Below, one piece after another: positions 54,757-63,885 of a DNA stretch of 64,000 bases. How positions within the stretch are numbered: the first letter of the stretch is position 1; each line of letters starts with the position of its first letter. Where the stretch lies: contig VXMM01000048.1 in NCBI GenBank assembly GCA_009841105.1, forward strand, positions 19,209 to 83,208, in the 5' to 3' direction. Source of the DNA: Acidimicrobiia bacterium (GTDB lineage: Bacteria > Actinomycetota > Acidimicrobiia > Spongiisociales > Spongiisociaceae). Position numbers and translations under genes: made by a program. Below the pieces are notes generated by a model that was given only the letters and a program-made list of their open reading frames with translations, was not told the DNA's origin and made no database searches.

Positions 54757-55692
54757 CTACCGCAAGCCCCTGACGAACGGTCTGGCCAGCGCAGCCGGCT
54801 GGACGAACCGCTTGGTGATGAAGTACATGACGACCAGCGTTAGGAGATACGGCAGAGCGGCCAGCAGTTGGGCGTTAACTTGGTAGCCCAGCACCGGGAC
54901 GGCCAGGCGGAAGGCATCCGCCATCCCGAACAGGAGCGCCCCGACCAGCGTCCCTCGGAGCGTCCACCCACCGAAATAGACGGCGGCTATGGCGATGAAG
55001 CCCCGGCCCCCCACGACCCCGACATCGAAACTTCCCACCTGACCCAGGATGAGAAACGCCCCTCCCAGGCCGGCAAGGCTTCCGCCGTAGTAGATGGCCT
55101 GGCGGCGGCGCCTGTTGACGTCCACCCCGGAAACGTCGGCGGCCTGCGGATTCTCACCGGCGGACCTGACTTCCAGACCCCATCGAGTCCGGTAGAGGAT
55201 CCACCAGGTCAACGGAACCAGCCCGTACAGCAGGTACGTCGGCCAGGTCTGGCTGAAAAGCGCGGGTCCGATCACGGGTATCTCGGACAGGAACGGGACG
55301 GTAACCACCCCGGCCCGTCCGCCGAGCGGACTGACGGTGGCGTCCAGGAACCCGGCCAGGCCCAGCACGAGAACGTTGACCGTGATTCCCACCACGAACT
55401 GGTCGGCTGTGAGCCGGTGGCTCATGTTGGCCGCCAACATCGCCACCGATACCCCGGCCACCGCTCCCGCGGCCAATCCGAGGACCGTCGAACCGGACAG
55501 GTCGAAGGCCACCGTCCCGCCCAACGCACCCGCCAGCAGGGAACCTTCCACCGATATGTTGATGGTCCCCGCCTTCTCGGCCACCAACTCGCCCAGCGCG
55601 GCGAACGCCAGGAACACTCCAAGCCTCACCGCGCTCCCGTACATGGCGGGACTGGTGAACACGTCACCCAAGGCGCCGAGCACGTCGCTCAT
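54757..55692 (-). CDS. BMP-type ABC importer permease 2
   Basis: A 311-residue membrane permease of the RbsC/YufQ type. It shows the EKAGTINISVEGSLLAGAL block and the C-terminal GRGFIAIAAVYFGGWTLRG segment typical of nucleoside/sugar importers. ATG 55692 overlaps the stop of the other permease (ATGA); the frame above is a shadow. Last gene of the import operon. Confidence 0.88.
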   Translation of the reverse strand: MSDVLGALGDVFTSPAMYGSAVRLGVFLAFAALGELVAEKAGTINISVEGSLLAGALGGTVAFDLSGSTVLGLAAGAVAGVSVAMLAANMSHRLTADQFVVGITVNVLVLGLAGFLDATVSPLGGRAGVVTVPFLSEIPVIGPALFSQTWPTYLLYGLVPLTWWILYRTRWGLEVRSAGENPQAADVSGVDVNRRRRQAIYYGGSLAGLGGAFLILGQVGSFDVGVVGGRGFIAIAAVYFGGWTLRGTLVGALLFGMADAFRLAVPVLGYQVNAQLLAALPYLLTLVVMYFITKRFVQPAALARPFVRGLR

Positions 55693-56819
55693 GCCGGTTC
55701 CGTTGCCTGGGCCGCGATCGAGACCCGGCGCCGGTCCCGTATGAACTCGACCGCCGGAGGGACCAGCAGAGCCAGCACCAGCAGGGCCTGTACCACGTCG
55801 ACCACGGTCCGATCCACCCCGGTCGCGGCCAGGAACCCGGACCCAGTTCGGAGAGCAGCGAACAGGACGGCCACAGGAATGCAGAGGAGAGGCCGGTTGC
55901 GAGCCACCAGCGCTACGAGCAATCCCTGCCATCCGATCTCGTTGGAGAAGCCGGCGGTGAGGCGGGCGCTCGACGCCCCGGCTGCCAGCATCAGGGCCCC
56001 TGCCAGGCCGGCAGCCGCGCCTGAGATGAACAGGGCAGTGGCTCCGGCGCGCCCGAAGGACACGCCCGCCTGTTGCGCGACCTTCGGATTGCTCCCCAGC
56101 AGCCGGAGCTTGAACCCGAACACGGTTCGGGCCAGGACGAACGCCGCCAGCCCGGCGACCAGCAGGGCCAGGAGGAATCCGATGGTCACCTCGTTGCCCC
56201 ACACCGTCATGACCGGCAGGCGCACGGAGCCGGGAAGGGCGGCGCTGGTTACGGCCTGGCTGGGCCGGTTCGGGTCGAGATCACGCAGGAACCAGTCGGT
56301 GGTGATGGCGAAACCGACTATCTGAAAGGCCACGAACACCAGGAGCAGGGTGGAGATAACCTCCGGGACTCCCCGGCGGAACCTCATAACGGCGGCCACC
56401 CCGGCGTAGACGCCGCCTGCCACCGCGCCGGCGGCGAGCCCGCCCACGAGAAGGAAAGGGCCCGGCCCGGTAAGCCTGGTGCCCATGAGGGCCATCGCCA
56501 GCGCACCCATCAGAAGCTGGCCCTCCTGCCCGATGTTGAAGAAACCGGCCCTGACCCCGACCACCATCCCGAGGGCCACCAGCAAGATGGGCGTGGCGAC
56601 CGCCAGCGTCTGGCCCCACCGTCCGGGAGCGAGGAAGGCGCCGTCCGCCAGGGCGCCGGCGACGCTACCCCAGGCGTGACCGGTGACAGCCACCAGCCCC
56701 GCTGAGATCACCAGCGCGAACCCGACGCTCACTCCATAAAGCAACAGCATGTACAGACCCCGGTCCCCGAGAGCGAGACCGCGAGCGTCGGTGGGTAGGG
56801 CCGGAGGATCGTTGCTCAA
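55689..56819 (-). CDS. BMP-type ABC importer permease 1
   Basis: A 376-residue permease of the YufP type. The conserved loop FFNIGQEGQLLMGALAMAL is near residue 95, and about ten hydrophobic segments follow. Start TTG 56819 overlaps the ATPase stop (TTGA); the in-frame sequence upstream is the ATPase in another frame. It pairs with the downstream permease. Confidence 0.88.
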   Translation of the reverse strand: MSNDPPALPTDARGLALGDRGLYMLLLYGVSVGFALVISAGLVAVTGHAWGSVAGALADGAFLAPGRWGQTLAVATPILLVALGMVVGVRAGFFNIGQEGQLLMGALAMALMGTRLTGPGPFLLVGGLAAGAVAGGVYAGVAAVMRFRRGVPEVISTLLLVFVAFQIVGFAITTDWFLRDLDPNRPSQAVTSAALPGSVRLPVMTVWGNEVTIGFLLALLVAGLAAFVLARTVFGFKLRLLGSNPKVAQQAGVSFGRAGATALFISGAAAGLAGALMLAAGASSARLTAGFSNEIGWQGLLVALVARNRPLLCIPVAVLFAALRTGSGFLAATGVDRTVVDVVQALLVLALLVPPAVEFIRDRRRVSIAAQATEPA

Positions 56820-58429
56820 GAGGCCTTCTCCTCCTCGTCCGTCCCTCCCATCAGCAAACCCAGCCGTGGCAGGTCGAACTGGTCGCGAGGCATCTCGCCC
56901 ACGATGCACCCCCGATGGAGTACCACCAACCGATCTGCCAGCGACAGTATCTCGCGAAGGTCCGTAGAGAGGAGCAACACCCCGATCCCCCGGTCCGCCG
57001 CCTGCCGGATCCGATCCCCCACGTATTCGATCGCCCCGACATCGAGACCTCTGGTGGGCTGGTGGGCCACCATCACCTCGGGCGAGGCAGACAGAGCACG
57101 AGCGATCACCGTCCGCTGCTGGTTCCCGCCCGACAGATCACCGAGCGACGCTTCGGGACCGGACGTCCGGATGTCGTACTCGTCAATCAGCCGGAGTGCG
57201 TTGCGCCGGATGGAGTCCAGGCGGAGCAGGCCCCAGCGTCGCATCTTTTGCATGGCGGGGATCATGAGGTTCTCTGCCACGGTCATGTCCAGCACGCATC
57301 CGGCCCGATGACGATCGGCGGGGACGACCGCTATACCGGCCCCGGTCATGGCACCGGCCACACCGGTCGGAACCCTCCGGCCCTTAACGAAGACCGTGCC
57401 GTCATCGAGGCGGAGGAGGCCGGCCAGCAAATCGGCAAGGGCCGTCTGGCCGTTGCCCTCCACGCCGGCCACCCCGACTATCTCGCCCGCGCCCACGGCA
57501 AGCGACAGGCCATCCAGCAGCACCCTCCCATCCGCGCCCTTTACCGAGGCGTCTTCCACTTGCAAGACCGGGATCGCCGTTGCGTCCGTCTCGGCGGTCT
57601 GGCCCTCGGGTTCTTCTTCGTCCATCGGGTCGGCGTCGAGCAGATCCCGGGCGACCTGATCCCGCTCGAAAGCGGCCGTGACCGTACGGAGCGGTACCGG
57701 GCGGCCCACCATCGCCCGGGCAAGCGACGGGACTCGGGCTTCGGTGGTCAGCAGACGGTCAACGACCCCGCCCTGCCGCATCACCGTGATCCGATCGGTT
57801 GCCCGCAGGATCTCATCGAGCTTGTGGCTGACCAGCGCCACCGCCCATCCCTGAGTCCGCACGCCGGTGAGGAGAACGTCGAACAAGTACTGGGACTCGG
57901 CAGGGGTCAGCGCCGAAGTCGGCTCATCCAGGATGATCACGCGGGGTCGGCGCCCGAGGCACTTTATGATTTCGACCCGCTGGCGGATGCCGGCCGAAAG
58001 GTCGCGCACCGTGGCGTCGGGATCGACCGAGAGACCGTAGCGCCAGGAGATCCTCCGTACCCGGGCCTTGGTCTTGTCGGGATTCAGTGGTCCGACCTCG
58101 CCGAGGGCGACGTTCTCCCACACGGTAAGCGCGTCGACCAGGCTGTAATGCTGGTGGACCATGCCTATCCCGAGCCTGACGGCGTCCGACGGATCTGCTA
58201 TGCGGGTCGCCTGGCCATCGATCCTGATCACCCCTTGGTCGGGATCGACCAGGCCGAAGATCATGCGCATGAGGGTGGACTTGCCCGCCCCGTTCTCTCC
58301 GAGAATGCCGTGTATCTCGCCGGCTCGAAGGGTCAGGTCGACATCCTCGCAGGCGACCACCGAACCGAAGCGTTTGGTAAGGCTGTCCAGCTCGAGTACA
58401 GGGGGCTCGAGCCTGAAGTCGTCGATCAT
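56816..58429 (-). CDS. BMP-type ABC importer ATPase (two ATPase domains)
   Basis: A 537-residue fused ATPase like YufO/RbsA. Domain 1 has Walker A GENGAGKST, signature DLSAGIRQRVEI and Walker B VIILDEPTSAL. Domain 2 has the degenerate P-loop GVEGNGQTAL, signature DLSGGNQQRTVI and AHQPTRGLDVGAIEY lacking the catalytic Glu, as is usual for these importers. An acidic linker (DEEEPEGQTAETD) joins them. Confidence 0.93.
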   Translation of the reverse strand: MIDDFRLEPPVLELDSLTKRFGSVVACEDVDLTLRAGEIHGILGENGAGKSTLMRMIFGLVDPDQGVIRIDGQATRIADPSDAVRLGIGMVHQHYSLVDALTVWENVALGEVGPLNPDKTKARVRRISWRYGLSVDPDATVRDLSAGIRQRVEIIKCLGRRPRVIILDEPTSALTPAESQYLFDVLLTGVRTQGWAVALVSHKLDEILRATDRITVMRQGGVVDRLLTTEARVPSLARAMVGRPVPLRTVTAAFERDQVARDLLDADPMDEEEPEGQTAETDATAIPVLQVEDASVKGADGRVLLDGLSLAVGAGEIVGVAGVEGNGQTALADLLAGLLRLDDGTVFVKGRRVPTGVAGAMTGAGIAVVPADRHRAGCVLDMTVAENLMIPAMQKMRRWGLLRLDSIRRNALRLIDEYDIRTSGPEASLGDLSGGNQQRTVIARALSASPEVMVAHQPTRGLDVGAIEYVGDRIRQAADRGIGVLLLSTDLREILSLADRLVVLHRGCIVGEMPRDQFDLPRLGLLMGGTDEEEKAS

Positions 58430-58524
58430 CCGGCCCCACAGGGAGATGTTCGATCAGGAACGCGGCCAGCCGGCGGAGGGGTCAGGCCACACTCGGTGAA
58501 CGACGGACGGACCGGAGAGGGCAC

Positions 58525-59604
58525 TCAGAAGCCGTAGGCCTCGGCGAGGATCCGGGAGATCTCCTCCTCGAACTGGCCCGACCCGATCCGGGCGTTCAGA
58601 TCGGCGAGCGCCTGTTCCTGTTCGGGCGTTCCATTACACAAGGCGGCCCCCACCTCAGGATCGACTCCCACGGTGAAGCGCCGGGCGCCCCCTTCCTCGG
58701 CAGTGCCTCCGGTGATCTCGTCGAAGATCGGCGCCAAGTAGTCGCCGGCATCGAACATCACCTCTATGTCGTAGTCCAGGTCATCGCGTTCGCATCCCTT
58801 GGACGAACCGGCGGTCAGTGCGATCAGACCGTCCTCGTTGGCGAGACGGACGATCGGCTCGTGGGCACCGCCCAGGAACGGGTAGACCGCCGCTACTCCC
58901 TCGGCCGCCGCCGCGTTGTACGCCTCGGTGGCTCCGGCGGTGTTGTTGAAGTCGAAGGGGAAGTTGCCGGTCGGCACGTAGACGGCGTCGAACGACTGGT
59001 CCACCATCTGCAGACCGAGCCGAAAGGCCAGGAAGGACTCGACCTCGAAGTTGAGGTCGCAACATCCCAGGAACACTGCCCGATCGGCGTCCCGGGCATC
59101 CAGGAGTAGACCGGTCGCATACCCGGCCGAGATACCCAACTCGGCCCCGCTGTCGGCGCTCCGGAGCAGGCCGGGGGTGTCCTGGTAACCCGACCCGCAG
59201 TTGCAGTACCAGAAGATCTCCTCATGCTCCAGGAACAGGTCCTCGTTGCCATCGGCCAGGTTGCTGGAGCCGATTGCAATGATGTCCGCCCCTTGGGCCA
59301 CCACGTTGTTCAGTTCGGACCGGGCGTCGGCCGCGGCAACCTGATCCACGATCAGCGGAGCCTCGTATCCGGCGGCTGCCGAGAGGTCTTCGACCCGCTC
59401 GACCAGGGCCTGGTAGTAGGCCCCGTCGTCCCGGGCGCCCTCGGTAACCACCGCGATCCGGACCGACCCGTCGCCGTTGAAGTCCGCCGCTGCCCGCTCC
59501 GCCGGAAGCGTCTCTCCGGACCCATCTCCGGTGTCGGCGCAGGCCGACGCGACTGCTATGACCGCCAGGAATCCGAGCACGGGCCAGACCCTCAAAACCT
59601 TCAT
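58525..59604 (-). CDS. BMP-family substrate-binding lipoprotein
   Basis: A 359-residue lipoprotein anchored outside the membrane (signal ending in the lipobox VASAC). The fold is that of the BMP/PnrA family: VRIAVVTEGARDDGAYYQALVE, ADIIAIGSSNLADG and FLGGAHEPIV. Most relatives bind nucleosides; the company of a kinase, aldolase and dehydrogenase points to a sugar or polyol here. Its ATG overlaps the aldolase stop. Confidence 0.88.
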   Translation of the reverse strand: MKVLRVWPVLGFLAVIAVASACADTGDGSGETLPAERAAADFNGDGSVRIAVVTEGARDDGAYYQALVERVEDLSAAAGYEAPLIVDQVAAADARSELNNVVAQGADIIAIGSSNLADGNEDLFLEHEEIFWYCNCGSGYQDTPGLLRSADSGAELGISAGYATGLLLDARDADRAVFLGCCDLNFEVESFLAFRLGLQMVDQSFDAVYVPTGNFPFDFNNTAGATEAYNAAAAEGVAAVYPFLGGAHEPIVRLANEDGLIALTAGSSKGCERDDLDYDIEVMFDAGDYLAPIFDEITGGTAEEGGARRFTVGVDPEVGAALCNGTPEQEQALADLNARIGSGQFEEEISRILAEAYGF

Positions 59605-60386
59605 GCGCGCTCCCCGTTTCCGTGGACGGCTCGACCGAGGCGCCGGACCATCACCTTGGGATCCGAAGCTCCCCAGACGTTGCGCCCGAAGCAGACGCCC
59701 GACGCTCCCGCCGCCACCACGCCGGCCGCGTACGCGACCATCTCATGCTCATTCTCCCTCTTGGGGCCGCCGAGCACGAACAGCGGCGCCTCGCATCCTT
59801 CCACCACGTAACCCAGCTCTTCGATCTGCGTAGGAGCCATGGTCTTGATGGCGTCAGCCCCGATCTCCACGCAGATACGGGCACTCCGGACGATGTTCTC
59901 CGTATCCCACGGCACATCCTGACTCCACCCTCCGGGAATGGACTCGGCGAGCACCGGCATGCCGATCCGCTCGCACTCCCCCACCAGGCCGGCCAGCCGG
60001 CGCAGCGAACGCTTCTCCTCCCGCATACCCGGATAGACCATGAGGACGACCGCGTCCGCACCGATCATCGCCGCCTGCTCGGCCCGATACATCAGCGAGA
60101 GGCCGTCGCCGGACGCATGCCCATCGAGGTGGGTAGCGGCACCGTCCACCCGCAGGATCAGACCACACTCCGCGAAGGCCTCGGGGTAGCGCCGGGCTAT
60201 CTGCCAGGTGGCGAGTATGCCGTCGGGTCGCCCCGCGGCCACCGCCTCCACCACGTTTAGGGCCGGACCGGACCCCGTGGCCAGCTGCATATCGATGGCG
60301 ACCAGCACCGCACGCCCGTCCCGACCCACGAAGCGACTGGTACGCCGGATCTTGCCGGCGCTCACCGCTGAGGCCACGGATCCCAT
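59601..60386 (-). CDS. class I aldolase (DhnA/LsrF-like)
   Basis: A 261-residue TIM-barrel aldolase of the FbaB/LsrF/LacD group. The Schiff-base Lys is in GADAIKTMAPTQIEEL (about residue 186), and the phosphate-binding end is ASGVCFGRNVWGASDP. It would cleave or thiolyse a phosphorylated sugar produced by the upstream kinase. It is three bases from the kinase gene. Confidence 0.85.
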   Translation of the reverse strand: MGSVASAVSAGKIRRTSRFVGRDGRAVLVAIDMQLATGSGPALNVVEAVAAGRPDGILATWQIARRYPEAFAECGLILRVDGAATHLDGHASGDGLSLMYRAEQAAMIGADAVVLMVYPGMREEKRSLRRLAGLVGECERIGMPVLAESIPGGWSQDVPWDTENIVRSARICVEIGADAIKTMAPTQIEELGYVVEGCEAPLFVLGGPKRENEHEMVAYAAGVVAAGASGVCFGRNVWGASDPKVMVRRLGRAVHGNGERA

Positions 60387-60389
60387 GCC

Positions 60390-61691
60390 TCAGACCCCCT
60401 GTTGGAGCCGGCGGACAGCTTCATCACCGAGTGCGACGAAGCGGTCCAGCCCCTCTGCGTACGCTGTCACGGTCTCCGGCTCGAATGTGGTGAACGCAGG
60501 CGCCGGCCAATCTCCGGCTTCCCCCTCGCCCGGCCGGGGCCACCACTCGACGGCGGATCCCGCGGCCAGCGCCGCACCGTAGGCCGCCATCTCGGGACAG
60601 CTCGGAACATCGACCGGCACGCCCAGAACGGACGCCTTGATGGAAACCCACAGATTGCTTCGTGACGGGGCACCTGAGCTCACCATCCGGTTCATGGTAA
60701 TGCCGACTCGGGCAAGGTCACGGGCGATGTGAGCCAACCCGTAGGCGGAGGCCTCCAGGACGGCGCGGGCGACCGCGCCCTGGCCGGACGCCGAACCGAG
60801 TCCGTGTATCTCGGCCCGCAACTCCGGCACCCAGCGGGGCGCCCTCTCGCCCTCGAGAAACGGTAGAACCATCACCCCGTCCGATCCCGGTTCCACGCCG
60901 GCGGCTGCTTCGATCAGGTCGGGAACCGTCCGGCCGGTCATGGAGGACCACCAGTCCAGCATGGCGCCGTGCGAAGCCGCCGGGCCGCCGACCAGGTAGA
61001 CGCCGGGAACATGGCTCGGGATACCGTGCTCGGTTGCCAACGCGTTGTCACCGGCTGAGGCGGCCACGCCGAGGCCGCCGGTCCGGCCTCCCGGATCGAA
61101 ACCCTTTCCGGGTCGGTCGATGGCGGCTGCCCAAGCGGTGAGGAAGGCGTCGTTGGCGCCGGGAGCCAGCACGATCCCACCGGGCAGCCTGGAATCGCCC
61201 GCCGTCACCCCTACGGCCGACCCGACCGGGATGGGATCTCCGAACCCCTCCAACGGAACCTGGCCCGGCCAGACGGCCTGGGTGTCAGGTGAGCCCCCGA
61301 GCTCGGCCACCAGGAAGTCCCACATCTGGCGCGGCCGGCTCCCGCCTCCATACAGCCTCCACATCTCCTCCGCCTGCGCCAGGTGCTGGCCGGCAAAGTC
61401 GGAGGAGGCACCGGCCGGATGCTGGTAGGTGAGTGCCCGTCGCGCGGATGGCATCACGGTCGTGGGCCCCTGGCCACCGATCCCGAGGGCGGCCGGAGTA
61501 CCCGCAGCCAGTTGCTCCACGGCTAGCACCAGCGCTTCCAGCCAACGGAAGGGATCCGCCTCACCCCGGGGAAGACGCGGTGGAGAGAACCGGGATTCGG
61601 AGCCGGCCGACACCCTTCCGGCTCGATCGAGGGCTACCGCTCGGGCCGCGCCGGTACCGATGTCCACCCCGACTACGACCTCGGCCTCCAT
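60390..61691 (-). CDS. FGGY-family carbohydrate kinase
   Basis: A 433-residue sugar kinase of the actin-fold FGGY type. The phosphate-1 motif GVDIGTGAARAVALD is N-terminal, and the adenosine/phosphate-2 part ends SSGAPSRSNLWVSIKASVLG with VPSCPEMAAYGAALAA. It is about 60 residues shorter than typical FGGY kinases. ATG 61691 overlaps the dehydrogenase stop (ATGA). The likely substrate is the ketose made by the dehydrogenase. Confidence 0.87.
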   Translation of the reverse strand: MEAEVVVGVDIGTGAARAVALDRAGRVSAGSESRFSPPRLPRGEADPFRWLEALVLAVEQLAAGTPAALGIGGQGPTTVMPSARRALTYQHPAGASSDFAGQHLAQAEEMWRLYGGGSRPRQMWDFLVAELGGSPDTQAVWPGQVPLEGFGDPIPVGSAVGVTAGDSRLPGGIVLAPGANDAFLTAWAAAIDRPGKGFDPGGRTGGLGVAASAGDNALATEHGIPSHVPGVYLVGGPAASHGAMLDWWSSMTGRTVPDLIEAAAGVEPGSDGVMVLPFLEGERAPRWVPELRAEIHGLGSASGQGAVARAVLEASAYGLAHIARDLARVGITMNRMVSSGAPSRSNLWVSIKASVLGVPVDVPSCPEMAAYGAALAAGSAVEWWPRPGEGEAGDWPAPAFTTFEPETVTAYAEGLDRFVALGDEAVRRLQQGV

Positions 61692-62710
61692 CAGCCCGGC
61701 TCGTTCTCGACAAACACCCGGTAGGTGGGCTCCGACGTGACGAGAGTGAGGGCCTCGTGCACCCGGGACAGCGGGAACCGGGCCGTTACCAGGTTGTCGA
61801 GGTCGTCGGCCATGACTCCCGAGCGGATAACAGCCACCGCCCGCTCCCAATCCTCGGGCTCCTGGCTGTACACGCCCACAATCGATACCTCGTCGCGGTG
61901 AGCGCGATCAGCGGCCACGCCAACCATGGCCTCCGGGTCGAAGGCACTGTACAGGACGACCGATCCACCCGGCGCCACCATCTCGACCGCAAGGTCCAGA
62001 CCTCCCATGGCGGTCACGAACACCACATCCTGGAGGCCACCGACCTGGCGGGCTGCCTCGGGCCGCGCCACCCAGTCGGCACCGGCCTTCTCGGCTTCCC
62101 AGCGCCTCTCGTGCGATATGTCCACCACGCCGACGGCCGAGGCGCCCTCGATGCGGACCAGGGACATGTGGAGCCTCCCCATGAACCCCCCACCGATGAT
62201 GGCTACCCGGTCCCCTGCCCCGAAACCGGCCCTACGCAGGGAGTGGACCGTGCAGGCGATGGGCTCGCCCATGGCGGCATGGAGCATCGGAGCATTCCCG
62301 ACCGGGTAGGTCGCCTTGGCGTCGACCGCGATGGTTTCGACCAACCCTCCGAAACTGAAGGTCCCGTTCGACAGGGAGCGACCCTGGCGGTACAAGCAGA
62401 GGGCGGTCCTACCCCGCCGGCACGGTCCGCAGGTCATGCATCGGGTAAGCAGATCAACCGTAACCGCTTCCCCCACTTGCGGGGAGCCCTCCAGGCCGTC
62501 CACCCCCGACCCGGCCTCCACCACGAACCCGGAAATCTCGTGACCCGGAGAGACGGGATACCAACGTTTGTGGCCGGCGAACAGCCTCCTCTCAAAGGTG
62601 CAGACACCGCAGGCGGCCAGTTCGACCAACACCTGGTCGGGACCAGGGGTGGGGTATGGCTCGGTGCAAAACTCCACCTGGCCGGGTCCTGTGACAACTG
62701 CTGCTTTCAC
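61691..62710 (-). CDS. zinc-dependent medium-chain alcohol/polyol dehydrogenase
   Basis: A 339-residue MDR enzyme. The catalytic zinc ligands are in ACGVCTFERR and SPGHEISGFV; the structural zinc lobe has CMTCGPCRRGRTALC. The cofactor site is AIIGGGFMGRLH. Start GTG 62710 follows GGAAAGGGA. It is the first catabolic step: oxidation of a polyol or sugar alcohol. First gene of a seven-gene coupled operon. Confidence 0.88.
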   Translation of the reverse strand: MKAAVVTGPGQVEFCTEPYPTPGPDQVLVELAACGVCTFERRLFAGHKRWYPVSPGHEISGFVVEAGSGVDGLEGSPQVGEAVTVDLLTRCMTCGPCRRGRTALCLYRQGRSLSNGTFSFGGLVETIAVDAKATYPVGNAPMLHAAMGEPIACTVHSLRRAGFGAGDRVAIIGGGFMGRLHMSLVRIEGASAVGVVDISHERRWEAEKAGADWVARPEAARQVGGLQDVVFVTAMGGLDLAVEMVAPGGSVVLYSAFDPEAMVGVAADRAHRDEVSIVGVYSQEPEDWERAVAVIRSGVMADDLDNLVTARFPLSRVHEALTLVTSEPTYRVFVENEPG

Positions 62711-62799
62711 CGCGTCCCTTTCCGAGTTGCTAGGAGGGACAGCGCCCACGGACTCCAGAGCGGGATGACCGGCCGGATGGTAACCGGCCAGGCCGGGGG

Positions 62800-63717
62800 T
62801 CACCCCTGTTGCCGGTCGGCTTCCCGGATGCGAACCAGGTCGGTTATCACCACGCCCGAGAGCACCAGCGCCCCGCCCAGCAGAATGCCGGGCTGGACCT
62901 GCTCGTCCAGGACCAGAACCCCGGCAACGACGGCCACCAGGGGGATCAGATAGGAGACGACCGACGAGAAAACGACCGTGACGTGGCGGATCAGGAAGTA
63001 GTAGAGGCTGAGCGGCAGGAACATCCCGATGGTGCCGGAGTAGAGGATCGCCAGGAGGCCGGCGGTGCTGTGGCCGAACGGAGCACCATCGAGGGCCAGC
63101 GCCACCGCCCACTGGGCGGCGCTTCCCACCGCCAGCTGGACGCCCGTGACGCCGAGCACCGAGTACTGCCCGGCATACCGCTTGGCATAGACCCCTGCGA
63201 ACGAGATGCAGACCACGCTGGTCAGGGCCATCACGCCCCCAACGGTCGGGTTGCCGCCATCGGTGATCCCGGAATCCCCGATCAGGATGAGAGCCGCTAT
63301 TCCCGCCAGGCCGAGCAACAGGCCGAACGTGGTCCCCACGTTGAGCCGCTCGTTGGTCAGCATGAAGTGGGCAACCAGGGCGGTTCCGAGTGGGATCAGG
63401 GCATTCACCAGGGTCACGAAGCCGGCAGAAGCGTTGGCCAGCGCCATGTATCTGGCCTGCTGAGGCAGCGCCACGCTGAGAAGCGCCAGCACCAGACCGA
63501 TGCGGAGCTCAGCCGGACCCACCAGGTTCCTGCGGCGCATGAGGCCGATCATCAGCCAGACCGCTACCGCGGCCACCAGTGACCCTCCGGCGGCCATGGT
63601 CGAGGGGCCGATGCCCTCACCGATGCCGATCCTCGCCGCGATCGGAGAGGTACCCCATGACAGGCTGATGATCCCGAGGATCACCCAGATCCGTTGGTTG
63701 GTGATCCGCAGGCTCAC
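62800..63717 (-). CDS. EamA/DMT family transporter
   Basis: A 305-residue ten-helix transporter. Repeat 1 ends LVNALIPLGTALVAHFMLTNER, written here in two parts of the membrane pattern, and repeat 2 LIPLVAVVAGVLVLDEQ. It lies 89 bases upstream of the dehydrogenase gene on the same strand and could be part of the same transcript, but its role in the pathway is unclear. Confidence 0.83.
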   Translation of the reverse strand: MSLRITNQRIWVILGIISLSWGTSPIAARIGIGEGIGPSTMAAGGSLVAAVAVWLMIGLMRRRNLVGPAELRIGLVLALLSVALPQQARYMALANASAGFVTLVNALIPLGTALVAHFMLTNERLNVGTTFGLLLGLAGIAALILIGDSGITDGGNPTVGGVMALTSVVCISFAGVYAKRYAGQYSVLGVTGVQLAVGSAAQWAVALALDGAPFGHSTAGLLAILYSGTIGMFLPLSLYYFLIRHVTVVFSSVVSYLIPLVAVVAGVLVLDEQVQPGILLGGALVLSGVVITDLVRIREADRQQG

Positions 63718-63861
63718 CCTGCCATCCTACGAGGGCACACGGCCGGTTCCGGTGCTCGGGATCATCACCGAGCAGCAGGGTCCATGCAGATCCAGCCGTC
63801 GCACATTGTCACGTGTGCAAGACCACAGCCGGTCGGCTTCCTATTCGTGTCACACCACCGC

Positions 63862-63885
63862 TTTACGGTGTTTGTTAACCGTAAA
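63862..63885. promoter_or_regulatory. AT-rich palindrome upstream of the EamA gene
   Basis: TTTACGGT (63862-63869) and ACCGTAAA (63878-63885) are perfect eight-base inverted arms around GTTTGTTA. It is the most AT-rich spot in the last kilobase and lies 145 bases upstream of the EamA start, so it may be an operator for this cluster or for a gene beyond the window. Confidence 0.4.

Noticed and set aside
54868..56325. Open frame of 485 codons opposite the two permeases
   Set aside because: Shadow of the permease genes; no protein-like pattern.
56915..58537. Open frame of 540 codons on the plus strand opposite the importer ATPase
   Set aside because: Shadow frame. The minus strand has Walker and signature motifs and operon overlaps; the plus reading is His/Arg/Pro-rich with no domain.
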